A DNA stretch of 64,000 nucleotides from Amarolinea aalborgensis (GCF_900491745.1 NZ_UETR01000017.1:6702-70701), one strand, 5' to 3'; counted from the stretch's first letter, positions 27,978 through 37,082 are shown. Made by a program: numbers and translations. Notes: generated by a model from the letters alone, not told the origin.

Positions 27978-28105
27978 CTGCTGCCGAAAGAATTCGGGAC
28001 GCAAGGGCGTTCCGCCGCCAGGTCAGCCTGCGCCAACCGGCGTCGCGTTCATACAGCGTTGCGCCCTTCAGGTGCGATTTCAATAACTCTCGTGAGGAGG
28101 ACCCT

Positions 28106-29521
28106 ATGTCTCGGTTGTTCTTGCTGCGTCGCGCCCTGTTTCTCACCCTCATGCTGCTCACCGCGCTGCCGGCCATGTCCCTGGCCGCTATTCCTCAACC
28201 AGGCCAAACCAATCTGGCGCCCATGGCCTCCGGGCCGACCGTGACCGTGACTGAAGACCTGGTCAATGTGCGCTCTGGCCCCTCGACGGCCTACGGCATT
28301 GTGGGTCGCGCCACGCGCGGCAAGTCGCTGGAAGTCGTTGGCAAGAACGCAGGCGCCACCTGGCTGAAGATCTGCTGCGTGAGCAGCAAGCAAGGCTGGA
28401 TCAACGCTTCGCTGGTGAAAGCCAACGGCGACCTGAGCGCGGTGCCTCAAGCGGCTGCTCCTGCGCCTCCGCCGGCGGCGACAGTCAAACGCGCGGCCTC
28501 CGCGCCCGCGCCTAACGTGCGCGCGGCCGGGTTTTTTGGCTATGGCATCCAGGTGGACACCAGCGCGGACAAGGGCTTCATCGTCGGCGCGGTCAAGAAC
28601 ATGGGATTCAACTGGGTCAAGTTCCAGCTCCCGTGGAAAGATTTCGAGGGACAGCCGGGTCAGATTGACTTCGGCGGCCTGGACGACATGGTCGGCCAGT
28701 TCAACGGCAACGGCCTGAACATCCTGGCCAGCATCGTCAAGGCGCCGCAGTGGGCGCGGCCTGGCAACAGCAACTTCGACGTGGAAGGCCCCCCAGCAGA
28801 CCCGGGCACCTACGCCAATTTCGTGCGCGCGTTTGCCAGTCGTTACTGCGGCCGCGTGCAGGCGGTTGAAGTGTGGAACGAGCAAAACCTGTGGTACGAA
28901 TGGGGCGGCGAACCGATTGATCCAGGCCGCTACGTGCAACTCCTGGCCGCAGCCTATCGCGCGATCAAGGGCGCGTGCCCTGGCATGATTGTCGTCAGCG
29001 GCGCGCTGACCCCCACGGGCGCGCCCGCGCCGCTGGCCATGGATGACATCGCCTATCTTTCGGCCATGTACCGCGCCGGGCTGCGCAGTTATTCCGATGC
29101 GGTCGGCGCGCACCCCAGCGGCTTCAATTGCCCCGCGGATGGCGACTGGCGCTCGGTGTCCGACGGCAGCGCTGGCTACCGCGGCCCCTTCGACAACCGT
29201 CATCACTCCTGGTGCTTCCGCGGCACCATGGAAGGCTACCGCAATGTGATGGTGGCGAACGGCGACGGCGGCAAGCGCATCTGGCCCACTGAATTCGGCT
29301 GGGCCGTTTCCAACAGCCCGCATCCCGGCTATGAATATGCGGCCGACAATTCGGCCGATGAACAGGCCGCCTGGACGGTGCGCGCTTACCAGATGGCTCG
29401 CTCTTGGGGATGGGTTGGACCGATGTTCCTATGGAACCTGAATTTCGAGTCGGGCGAACAGAGCGCGTTCAAGGTTTGGGGCACGCCCACCTACGATGCG
29501 CTGCGCAACATGTCGAAGTAA
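28106..29521 (+). CDS. Secreted SH3b plus GH39-like glycoside hydrolase
   Basis: A 471-residue exported protein. A signal peptide is followed by a bacterial SH3 domain at about 48-112 (VTEDLVNVRSGPSTAYGIVG, cell-wall-binding type), a Pro/Ala linker, and a clan A barrel with Glu 259 (VWNEQNL) and Glu 396 (PTEFGW). The barrel is closely similar to that of the previous gene, including an 80-base stretch with a single mismatch. GAGGAGG precedes the ATG. The SH3b domain suggests attachment to peptidoglycan or another wall polymer. Confidence 0.85.
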   Translation: MSRLFLLRRALFLTLMLLTALPAMSLAAIPQPGQTNLAPMASGPTVTVTEDLVNVRSGPSTAYGIVGRATRGKSLEVVGKNAGATWLKICCVSSKQGWINASLVKANGDLSAVPQAAAPAPPPAATVKRAASAPAPNVRAAGFFGYGIQVDTSADKGFIVGAVKNMGFNWVKFQLPWKDFEGQPGQIDFGGLDDMVGQFNGNGLNILASIVKAPQWARPGNSNFDVEGPPADPGTYANFVRAFASRYCGRVQAVEVWNEQNLWYEWGGEPIDPGRYVQLLAAAYRAIKGACPGMIVVSGALTPTGAPAPLAMDDIAYLSAMYRAGLRSYSDAVGAHPSGFNCPADGDWRSVSDGSAGYRGPFDNRHHSWCFRGTMEGYRNVMVANGDGGKRIWPTEFGWAVSNSPHPGYEYAADNSADEQAAWTVRAYQMARSWGWVGPMFLWNLNFESGEQSAFKVWGTPTYDALRNMSK

Positions 29522-29529
29522 GAGGAACG

Positions 29530-30927
29530 ATGAGGCAATCCAACAACAACCGACGATTCTCGCGCCTGCTGGCCGGATTCGTGCTGATGACGCTGGTCCT
29601 GTCGGCTTGCGGCCAAGCGCCTCCGCCGCCCACACCCACGCCGACGAAGACGCCGACCGCGGCGGCGATGGCGACGGACACGCCGCAGCCGCCAACCAAC
29701 ACACCACTCCCGCCGACTGCCACGCAGCCGCCGGCAGCCTCGGACACCCCAACGCAGGCGCCTGCGCAGGCGACGGCACAACCAACGACTGCGCCAGTCA
29801 AGCCGACGGCTACCAAAGCGCCGGCGGGCGGCGGCTCTGATCGCGGCTTCACGTCGCCGGATTACGGCGTGCAGGCGTTCCTTTGGTGGCGCCCAGAAAT
29901 TGCCGATCGTGACCTGGGTCTCGTGGAAGCCGCTGGCTTCACCTGGGTCAAACAGAACTTCCCCTGGCGCGAGATCGAGGGCGCGGGCAAAGGCAAATTC
30001 GACTGGAGCGTGACCGACCGCATTGTGCAGCAGGCCATTGAACACAACCTCAAGCTCATCGTGCGCGTGGACAGTCAGCCCAAATGGGCTGGCGGGGGTT
30101 TTCCGTGCAATGGGCCGCCCGACAAGTACAAGGATTTCGAGGATTTCCTGTTTGCGGTGGCTAACCGCTACAAATGGAAAATCCAGGCTTATCAGATCTG
30201 GAACGAACCCAATCTCAATCGGCCCGATGGCGGCGGCGAGTGGGGCTGTCGGCCGCCCAACGCCGCGGAGTATGCGCGGCTGCTGAAGTCGGCGTATGCT
30301 GGCGTCAAGAAGGGCGCGCCCCTGGCCCTCGTCATTTCGGCCGGCTTAACGCCGACCGGCTCCTGCTGCGACGTGGCGATTCCCGATGACAAGTACCTGG
30401 AGCAGATGTACCAGGCCATGGGCGGCAACAGTGCGGGCTACTTCGATGTCTTGGGCGTGCACGCGGCCGGTTTTCGGGCCGCGCCCAGCGTCAGCCCGGA
30501 TGAGGCTGCGGCGAACAAGGCTGCCTATGGCGGCGAGCGTTTCTTTACGTTCCGCCGCGTCGAAGACCTGCGCAAGATCATGGTGAAGTACGGGGATACG
30601 GCCAAGAAGGTGGCCGTGCTGGAGTTTGGCTGGAGCACCGATTCACGGCCCGACTCGCCTTACCACTGGCACGCCGTGACGGAGGAGCAGCAGGGCGATT
30701 ACCTGGTGCAGGCTTTTGAATGGGCCAAGAACCATTGGCGGCCGTGGATCGGCTTGATGGTCGTCGTTTACATGCCCGATGTGGACTGGACCGAGGCGCA
30801 GGAGCAATACTGGTGGTCCATCATGAAGCCAAGCCAGATTGACGAACTGCACTGGCGCCCGGCCTATGCCAAGCTGCGCATCTACATCCGCCAGCAGCGC
30901 GGTTTGGCTCCCAACTGGCCGCCGTAA
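29530..30927 (+). CDS. Lipoprotein GH39-like glycoside hydrolase
   Basis: A 465-residue lipoprotein (lipobox LSAC) with a long Thr/Pro/Ala linker, then the third and most diverged copy of the catalytic barrel, with Glu 226 in IWNEPNL and Glu 365 in LEFGWS. The start at 29530 sits 8 bases after the preceding stop, with GAGGAACG upstream. It lacks SH3b and GH18-like modules. It belongs to the same transcription unit as the previous gene. Confidence 0.85.
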   Translation: MRQSNNNRRFSRLLAGFVLMTLVLSACGQAPPPPTPTPTKTPTAAAMATDTPQPPTNTPLPPTATQPPAASDTPTQAPAQATAQPTTAPVKPTATKAPAGGGSDRGFTSPDYGVQAFLWWRPEIADRDLGLVEAAGFTWVKQNFPWREIEGAGKGKFDWSVTDRIVQQAIEHNLKLIVRVDSQPKWAGGGFPCNGPPDKYKDFEDFLFAVANRYKWKIQAYQIWNEPNLNRPDGGGEWGCRPPNAAEYARLLKSAYAGVKKGAPLALVISAGLTPTGSCCDVAIPDDKYLEQMYQAMGGNSAGYFDVLGVHAAGFRAAPSVSPDEAAANKAAYGGERFFTFRRVEDLRKIMVKYGDTAKKVAVLEFGWSTDSRPDSPYHWHAVTEEQQGDYLVQAFEWAKNHWRPWIGLMVVVYMPDVDWTEAQEQYWWSIMKPSQIDELHWRPAYAKLRIYIRQQRGLAPNWPP

Positions 30928-30935
30928 GGCTGGAG

Positions 30936-31010
30936 TGGAGATCGGAGATCGGAGACCGGAGACCGGCTACGAGGTGAGACGCTTGATCTCTGGTCTCTAA
31001 TCTCTGATCT
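30936..31010. repeat. GGAGATC-type satellite forming an inverted pair
   Basis: The spacer between convergent genes holds GGAGATC/GGAGACC units repeated four times (30937-30964) and, in opposite orientation, GATCTCTGGTCTCTAATCTC (from 30985). The two halves can fold back on each other. It probably serves as a bidirectional terminator, and looks like a genome-wide spacer element of this lineage. Confidence 0.5.
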
Positions 31011-31865
31011 TCATCCCCTGACCAACGTGTAGACCACCACCTGCGCCGGGTGATCCGCGTCGGGCGTGACGTTGACGACGGTGTAGCCGGCGCGAAACGC
31101 AGTCTCGAAAAGCGCGCGTGTGCCCAGGCGCCAATGGCTGGCAGCCATGACGTTGTCATGTTTGATGCGTTGAAAGTGAGCAGGAATCTGCACACCGATC
31201 CTATCAGCGTTGGGCAGGGGGCCGGTGGCAGCCAGGATCGGCAGATCATCTTCGAAGACGATCCGTGTGAGCATTTGCTCTGGCTGCGCAGCGACTGGCG
31301 CTGAGACGCGTTGGCCGGAGGTCACGCACTGGAGCGTGCGCGGGCTGTTCACCTCCCAACGCACATGAAAGCGGTCGGTGGGCAAGGCCGCGTTGATGCC
31401 GCCCAGGCGTTGACCGTAGATATTGCGCTTGTACACGTGCGCCGTGGCCCCCAACTTGGCAATGTTGAGCACCGCGTTGCGCGCCTCTAGCGGATCATAC
31501 GTCCATGTGCAGATATCCAAGCCTTCTTGCAGCATGAAGGCGCGCTGCGCCAGTTTCAAGCGGTAGCCCAGGTTTTGATCTCGGTAGTACGGATGGACGG
31601 CGGCCATGTGCGAGCAGTGTTTGAGGATGCTGCCTTCACGGCCCAGGAAGCCAAAGACGAAGCCGATCAACTCGTTGCGCGGAGTGAACGCCCCCAACAC
31701 AAGCCCACCCTCACTCTGCACAGTCAGCAGTAGATGAGCCGGCACCGCGTCGATCGGGTCAGTCTGCCAGCAGACCTGCTGCAGTTCCTCGGCTGCCGTG
31801 TATTCCTCGAATGTGGCCAGGCGGCGAATCGTGATTTCCATGGTCTCTGCGCTCCGCGTCATCAA
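31011..31865 (-). CDS. GNAT-family acyltransferase (COG3375-like)
   Basis: A 284-residue protein with an N-terminal GNAT fold: LGAFTPRNELIGFVFGF, then MAAVHPYYRDQNLGYRLKLAQR, the acyl-CoA-binding loop. DICTWTYDPLEARNAVLNIAKLGA and YKRNIYG follow, features I associate with COG3375-type predicted acetyltransferases. In Geobacillus a GNAT succinyltransferase of D-amino acids works with an N-succinylamino acid racemase and an M20 desuccinylase. Homologues of both of those occur 3-6 kb away here. The start may be 31841 (MEITIRR) instead. Confidence 0.75.
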   Translation of the reverse strand: MMTRSAETMEITIRRLATFEEYTAAEELQQVCWQTDPIDAVPAHLLLTVQSEGGLVLGAFTPRNELIGFVFGFLGREGSILKHCSHMAAVHPYYRDQNLGYRLKLAQRAFMLQEGLDICTWTYDPLEARNAVLNIAKLGATAHVYKRNIYGQRLGGINAALPTDRFHVRWEVNSPRTLQCVTSGQRVSAPVAAQPEQMLTRIVFEDDLPILAATGPLPNADRIGVQIPAHFQRIKHDNVMAASHWRLGTRALFETAFRAGYTVVNVTPDADHPAQVVVYTLVRG

Positions 31866-31934
31866 GGCTTTGGTTTGACGTCAGGCATGTGACATTGTAC
31901 ACCCAGTTGCCCCCCGCCGGAAATTTGTAGATAG

Positions 31935-33878
31935 ATGGAGAACTGTTGCCTTATGCGTCGTGTGTCTCGCGCCCTCTGGGCGGTCGTGGTCGTCGTGCTG
32001 CTGGTCGGTTCGGCGGGGAGCGGTCGTGCCTTGGCATCGCCGCTGTCCGGCCGTGTGGCCCCCTCCTCCGGTCCTTCATTTCCTGCTCCCATTGCGACTG
32101 AGCTGATCGGCCAAATCGGGGGCGCCACCTATGCCCTGGATGTGGCCGGCGCGTACGCGTACGTCGGCATTGGCTCACGCATCGTGGTGCTTGATGTCAC
32201 CAACCCCGCGGCGCCGCACAAAATCGGCCAAAGTGCGATACTGCCCGGGCTGGTGCAAGATGTCCATGTCAGCGGCGCTCTGCTGGTCGTGGCATTAGGC
32301 GAGGCCGGCGTGCAAATCTTGGATGTCCACACGCCTGCTGCGCCTACGTTGCGCGGCAAGCTAGACACGACCGGCGATGTGCGGCGGCTGGCCTTGGCGC
32401 CCGATCGCATCTATGCAACCGATAGTACCGGCCGCCTGCAGATTATCGGCATGGCCGATGCCGATCACTTAACCTGGTTGGGAGCGTATGCTGGTCAGGC
32501 GCGCAATGTGGCCGTAGTCGGCCAGATCGTCTATCTCCTGCGCGGCACGCGTATGTTGGTGTTGAATGCCAGCAACCCAGCTAACCCTACGTTGATGGGG
32601 ACGTATGAGTCCACCGCGCTTCTAGAGGCGGTCACGGTCGTCAATGGACTGGCCTACCTGGCTGCCAGCACCCAGGGCCTGGAGATTGTCAACGTGGCTG
32701 ACCCGGCGGCGCTGGCGTATGTTGGACATCTTGTGACGCCAGGCGCGGCCACAGGCGTGGTTGTCTCCGGTTCACTAGCCTATCTCACGGCTGCACAGGA
32801 TGGCTTGCAGATCATTGATGTTCAGAACACGGCCGCGCCGGTCTTGCTTGGCGTTTACGCGTATGCGTCTATCGGCAGCATGGCTCGCATCAGCGGCGGC
32901 CACGCGTACGTTGCTGGCAAAGACAAAAACATGGTGATCGTGGACGTATCCCAGCCTGCATCTCCCATGCGCGACGGTATGTTCGACCTGCCTGCGACTC
33001 CCCAACGCCTGGTCGTGCAAGGGACGCTGGCGTACATCGCGGATGCCGATGATGGGTTGTGGATCATGGACATCACGGATCCAGCCAATCCCGTGCCGCT
33101 GAGCGTTTACGACACACCCGACATGCCGCTCAATGTCACGGTGATAGACCATATCGCGTATGTGGCCGATGGAGACAGCGGTCTGCAGATTCTCGATGTC
33201 ATGCACGCCAGCCATCCGATGCTGCTCGGCAGCTATGACACGGTCGGTTATGCGTTTGATGTCGCCATCAGCGACAATATCGCCTTCATCGCCGATGGGC
33301 CGCGCATGACCATTCTCAATGTCAGCCAGCCCACGTCGCCGGCGCTGGTCACTGTGCTAGGACTGCGTGATGCCCGCAGTGTTGACATCGAAGGCTCGCT
33401 CATGTACGTGGCTGATTTTCGCGCCCCGCGCGGGCTGCGGATTTTCAACATCAGCAATCCGGCGGCGCCGGTCCTGTTGAGCACCTATCGCTACGACGGC
33501 ACCGCGGGCGAGGCTCGTGTACGCAACCATGTGGCGTACATCGCGCAGACCGTCGGCCTGGAGACCGCCGACGTGATTAGCTCTACCGCGCCCTCGCGAC
33601 TCGCAAGCCTGCCGCTGCCGGGAAACTCCTACAGCCTGGCCGTGGCCGAACCGTATGCTTTTGTCGCCAGCGGACTTGGCGGCTTACAGATTGTGGATGT
33701 GAGCAACCCGGCGCAGCCGCTGGTGGCCGGCGTCATGCCGACGCCTGGTTCTGCGCGCGGCGTCGCCGTAGCGGGTGATTTGGCCTACGTGGCGGCCGAC
33801 GCTGGGGGCTTAGTTGTAGTGCGCACGACGCCGCTGCCGCAGGCGTCGCCCTGGTTCTTCCCACTGCTGTGGCGCTGA
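31935..33878 (+). CDS. Secreted LVIVD-repeat beta-propeller protein
   Basis: A 647-residue exported protein with a signal peptide (start at 31935 or MRRVSRA at 31953). It consists of about a dozen LVIVD-type repeats of roughly 42 residues, with the recurring pattern of a YVG/YLA strand, then GLQI(I/L)DV and NPAxPxLLGxY. Such repeats build extracellular propellers of unknown ligand. There is no LPXTG or C-terminal anchor, and the protein ends WFFPLLWR, similar to other Chloroflexota secreted proteins. Confidence 0.9.
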   Translation: MENCCLMRRVSRALWAVVVVVLLVGSAGSGRALASPLSGRVAPSSGPSFPAPIATELIGQIGGATYALDVAGAYAYVGIGSRIVVLDVTNPAAPHKIGQSAILPGLVQDVHVSGALLVVALGEAGVQILDVHTPAAPTLRGKLDTTGDVRRLALAPDRIYATDSTGRLQIIGMADADHLTWLGAYAGQARNVAVVGQIVYLLRGTRMLVLNASNPANPTLMGTYESTALLEAVTVVNGLAYLAASTQGLEIVNVADPAALAYVGHLVTPGAATGVVVSGSLAYLTAAQDGLQIIDVQNTAAPVLLGVYAYASIGSMARISGGHAYVAGKDKNMVIVDVSQPASPMRDGMFDLPATPQRLVVQGTLAYIADADDGLWIMDITDPANPVPLSVYDTPDMPLNVTVIDHIAYVADGDSGLQILDVMHASHPMLLGSYDTVGYAFDVAISDNIAFIADGPRMTILNVSQPTSPALVTVLGLRDARSVDIEGSLMYVADFRAPRGLRIFNISNPAAPVLLSTYRYDGTAGEARVRNHVAYIAQTVGLETADVISSTAPSRLASLPLPGNSYSLAVAEPYAFVASGLGGLQIVDVSNPAQPLVAGVMPTPGSARGVAVAGDLAYVAADAGGLVVVRTTPLPQASPWFFPLLWR

Positions 33879-33904
33879 GCCGATTATCTAGAACCTTGTA
33901 AGCG

Positions 33905-33945
33905 CAGGGCCGGTCCTTCCTATCGAAGTGACCGGCCCTGTCTTT
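33905..33945 (+). terminator. Terminator after LVIVD gene
   Basis: CAGGGCCGGT pairs perfectly with ACCGGCCCTG across a 16-base loop, followed by TCTTT. It lies 26 bases after the stop. Confidence 0.7.
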
Positions 33946-33962
33946 GCGTCATTCGGCGTCGC

Positions 33963-34409
33963 TTATGCCGACTTCTTCCTCCTGCTGTCTGGCGGATGCC
34001 ATCCAGCCGCGACCCATTGACGGCGTACCGTGACGGCGATCAGTTGGTTCAACTGCAGAGCCACAACTGTAGCGCGACCACAGACCGTTTTGCCGATAAT
34101 GATTGTACCGTCTTCGCTCCAGGTGAAGTGCCGTGACCAGATCTGTCGGCGAGGATCGAACAGGCGAACGACTCGCTTCGTCACCGGATCGCGAGCATGC
34201 GTCTGAGTCCCTTTGGCGTTATTGCACAAACGGCACGCCAACCACAGGTTTTCTTCTGCGTCAGTACCGCCTTTGGCTTTTGGGATGATGTGTTCGATCT
34301 CCAAAAGACCCAACACGTAACGCTGGCGACTTTGGCAATAGCCGCAGCGGTTTTCGGCAGATGTCCGTACGCGGACACGAACGATCTCGGGAATCTTGGT
34401 TTGGCTCAT
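33963..34409 (-). CDS. HNH endonuclease
   Basis: A 148-residue HNH nuclease. Its zinc-binding CGYC (Cys 22, Cys 25) and ACRLCNNAKG (Cys 59, Cys 62) flank LEIEHIIPKAKGG with the catalytic His near 40; Asn in EENLW is the middle N. It would cut DNA or nick it. The ATG overlaps the stop of the upstream small gene (ATGA), so the two are co-translated. This pairing recurs in cyanobacteria and Chloroflexota in my recollection. The biological target is unknown. Confidence 0.9.
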   Translation of the reverse strand: MSQTKIPEIVRVRVRTSAENRCGYCQSRQRYVLGLLEIEHIIPKAKGGTDAEENLWLACRLCNNAKGTQTHARDPVTKRVVRLFDPRRQIWSRHFTWSEDGTIIIGKTVCGRATVVALQLNQLIAVTVRRQWVAAGWHPPDSRRKKSA

Positions 34410-34795
34410 GGTTCCAATGCAGGCAAGATGCCACGTTTGACAGCTTCAGTTAATGCCTGAGACTTGCGTAAGAGGCCAATCTGGTAGATCTGCATCAACG
34501 CCTGCAATTCAGCGCGTTCTGACGGATAGAGGTTTTCCATCTGCTGCTTGGCCAGCAGTTGGCTCAGTCGTTCATCTTGCTCCGGCGGCAGCTGCAGATT
34601 AGTCAATGCCAGAATGTCAACATTGGCTAACTCGTTTACCGGCCTGACCATGTCATCGCGATCTGTCAGTACAGGCAGGGAGATCACGATGGTATCGGCC
34701 AACAAGTCAGCCACCTGGCGATTTGCCAGCCTGGCCAAGAATTCGGCCTGGTGAAATGTTTGATCAGGGAGAGTCACTTCGATCCTGGTCGTCAT
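34406..34795 (-). CDS. Small partner protein of HNH endonuclease
   Basis: A 129-residue mostly helical protein. It has an N-terminal ribbon-like strand (TRIEVTLPDQTFHQAEFLARLANR), then PPEQDERLSQLLAKQQMENL and SERAELQALMQIYQIGLLRKSQALTEAVKRG. The C-terminal half looks like a conserved helical domain that accompanies HNH genes. It precedes and overlaps the HNH gene by four bases, as in toxin-antitoxin modules, but immunity or antitoxin activity is only a hypothesis. Confidence 0.6.
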   Translation of the reverse strand: MTTRIEVTLPDQTFHQAEFLARLANRQVADLLADTIVISLPVLTDRDDMVRPVNELANVDILALTNLQLPPEQDERLSQLLAKQQMENLYPSERAELQALMQIYQIGLLRKSQALTEAVKRGILPALEP

Positions 34796-34821
34796 GATTT
34801 TGCCCTTTCATGTACCGCTTC

Positions 34822-35958
34822 TTAGAGGTTGAGCAGCATCCCCGCCAGCACCGCCGCGCGCGGCGCGAGCGGCTCAATCGTTACGTACTCGTCATCGGTG
34901 TGTGCGCCATCGCCGCATGCGCCCAGTCCATCCAGGGTGGGAATGCCCAGGGCGGCCGTCAGATTGCCATCACTGGCGCCGCCGACCGCGCGTTCGGCCA
35001 GGTCGAGGCCGATCTCCTGGCCCAGGCGCCGCGCCAGTTCGAACAAGCGCACCGTGCCTGGCAACCGTTCCATGGGCGGACGTTCCACGCCGCCGCTGAT
35101 GCGCAGGCTGGCGTCCGGCAGATGCGGGCGCAGCGCATAGACCTGCTGTTCGATCCAAGCCGCATCCGCCAGGCGCTGAACGCGCACATCCACCTGCATC
35201 TCAGCCGCAGCCGGCACGGTGTTGACGGCCGTGCCGCCCTGAATCAGCCCCACGCTAACGGTGACGCCGCGTGCATAATCGGTCAACGCGGCCAGGGCCT
35301 GGATCTGGTGCGCCAGTTCCACAATGGCGTTGACGCCCAGTTCGTGCGCGGCGCCCGCATGCGAGGCGCGCCCCAGCGCGGTGATCGTGAACGTGCCCAC
35401 GCCCTTGCGCGCGGTTTTCAACTCGCCGCCGTATGAGGCTGGTTCCAGCACCAAAACTGCTTCCGCCTCCCGCGCCAGCGCCTCGATCAAGGGCCGCGAA
35501 TCGGCGCTTGCCAACTCCTCGTCAGCCGTGCTCAGCAGAATCACTGGACGCGGCAGGGGTCGCCCCAGGCGCTGTATGGCCTCGATGGCTGCGGCTGCCA
35601 GCAGCGTGCCGGCTTTCATGTCGTACGAGCCAGGCCCGTAGACGCGACCATTTTCCACCCGCGGCGGATTGCGCGGCAGACTGCCAAGCGGGTGCACCGT
35701 GTCGTGATGGGCCAGGAGCAGAACCGGCTTCTGGCCGCTGCCGGGCCACACGGCGCGCACCATGCTGCCGTTTACCTGACCGGGGATGATCTCAACCTGC
35801 GCGCCGCGGTCAGCCAGGTGCGCCGCCACGGCCTGCGCCATGCCTGTGGTAGCGGCGGCGTCGTTCGACGGCGATTCGATAGCGCACCAGGTCAACAGAT
35901 CTCGAATCAGTTGATCTTGGCGAGCGGATAGATCGTGGAGCAATTCTTGCATCAACAT
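34822..35958 (-). CDS. M20 family amidohydrolase
   Basis: A 378-residue M20 metallopeptidase with the zinc motifs LLAHHDTVHPLG, GPGSYDMKAGTLLAA and STADEELAS in the right order; Glu of DEE is the general base. Relatives remove acyl groups from N-acyl amino acids or cut C-terminal Glu from folates. The ATG at 35958 is preferred because GAGGT lies just upstream; an alternative TTG at 35970 overlaps the racemase stop. Adjacent to a NSAR-like gene, it is a candidate N-succinyl-L-amino acid desuccinylase. Confidence 0.88.
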   Translation of the reverse strand: MLMQELLHDLSARQDQLIRDLLTWCAIESPSNDAAATTGMAQAVAAHLADRGAQVEIIPGQVNGSMVRAVWPGSGQKPVLLLAHHDTVHPLGSLPRNPPRVENGRVYGPGSYDMKAGTLLAAAAIEAIQRLGRPLPRPVILLSTADEELASADSRPLIEALAREAEAVLVLEPASYGGELKTARKGVGTFTITALGRASHAGAAHELGVNAIVELAHQIQALAALTDYARGVTVSVGLIQGGTAVNTVPAAAEMQVDVRVQRLADAAWIEQQVYALRPHLPDASLRISGGVERPPMERLPGTVRLFELARRLGQEIGLDLAERAVGGASDGNLTAALGIPTLDGLGACGDGAHTDDEYVTIEPLAPRAAVLAGMLLNL

Positions 35959-35966
35959 GTTCGACC

Positions 35967-37082
35967 TCAAGTTGGCATCAATGTGGCGCTGTGCAAGGTC
36001 GCGCGGCCCAGCGCCTCGCGATGCACGGTGACACCCAGACCCAACGATGTGGGCACGCTAATCGTGCTGTCTGGGTTGAGGCTGAAGGTAGGTTCAGCGA
36101 TGTCGGTCTGATAGTAACGACTGCTGGCCGAGATGTCGCCCGGCAGTCGAAAGTTGGGCAGCGAGGCCAGCGCTAGGTTGGCGGCGCGGCCGATGCCGGT
36201 TTCCAACATGCCGCCGCACCACACCGGTGCGCCAAGCGCCTGGCAAAGATCATGAATCTGGCGCGCAGGCAGCAGGCCGCCGACCCGACCTACCTTGATG
36301 TTGATGATACGGCAGGCTGCCAGTTCCAGGGCAGCGCGTGCATGCTGCACCGTCAGAATGCTTTCATCCAGGCAGATCGGCGTTTGCAGTTGGCGCTGCA
36401 GCAGGCTGTGCTCATAGATGTCGTCGTGATCGAGCGGTTGTTCGATCAGGAGCAAGTTGAATTCGTCCAACGGCCGCAGTAGATCGGCGTCAGCCAGGGT
36501 GTAGGCTGAATTGGCGTCTACCTGCAAGGGCACATCAGGAAACGCGGCGCGCACGGCCTTGACAAAGGCGATGTCTTTGCCCGGCTTGATCTTGAGCTTG
36601 ACGCGGCCATAGCCCTGCGCCAGGTAGCCTGCGACCGTGTCCACCAATGCTTCCGGCGAGGACTGGATGCCGACGCTGACACCGACCGGTACGGCAGCGC
36701 GTGCGCCGCCGATGAAGGCGGCCAGGGATTCTCCCTGCTCAGCGGCCAACAGGCTGGCGGCCGCTTGCTCGACGGCTGCCCGCGCCATATGGTGCCCGCG
36801 CATCCAGGCCCAGCGGCTGTGCAAGTCTGCCAAATCAGCGACGGGCCGCGCCAAAACGGCCGGCGCCAGCCACCGGCTGAGGACAGACCAGGCGCTGTCG
36901 GTTGTCTCATAGGAATAGCTCGGAGAATCGCCCGCGACGCACTCGCCCCATCCGCTGCCTGCCGCGCTGCGCAGCTCGACGATGATCGCCTCGCGCTCCG
37001 TCTGGCGGCCAAAACTGGTCTCGAACGGCGTGACCAGCGGCATCGCGATGAGGTGCAAGGCCACCTGTTCAATGGCAATCAT
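35967..37082 (-). CDS. Enolase-superfamily OSBS / N-succinylamino acid racemase
   Basis: A 371-residue enolase-superfamily protein. The residues fit the OSBS/NSAR family: KLK (Lys 162, Lys 164), metal ligands Asp 189, Glu 214 and Asp 239, and the second base Lys 263 in NIKVGRVGG. It could be MenC (o-succinylbenzoate synthase of menaquinone synthesis) or a racemase of N-succinyl amino acids. No other men gene is nearby, and the M20 gene directly downstream with a GNAT nearby favours the racemase. It overlaps bactofilin by ATGA. Confidence 0.88.
   Translation of the reverse strand: MIAIEQVALHLIAMPLVTPFETSFGRQTEREAIIVELRSAAGSGWGECVAGDSPSYSYETTDSAWSVLSRWLAPAVLARPVADLADLHSRWAWMRGHHMARAAVEQAAASLLAAEQGESLAAFIGGARAAVPVGVSVGIQSSPEALVDTVAGYLAQGYGRVKLKIKPGKDIAFVKAVRAAFPDVPLQVDANSAYTLADADLLRPLDEFNLLLIEQPLDHDDIYEHSLLQRQLQTPICLDESILTVQHARAALELAACRIINIKVGRVGGLLPARQIHDLCQALGAPVWCGGMLETGIGRAANLALASLPNFRLPGDISASSRYYQTDIAEPTFSLNPDSTISVPTSLGLGVTVHREALGRATLHSATLMPT

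Noticed and set aside
35959..35970. TTG start of the M20 gene
   Set aside because: The downstream ATG at 35958 has a GAGGT ribosome site inside these bases, so the TTG is less likely.
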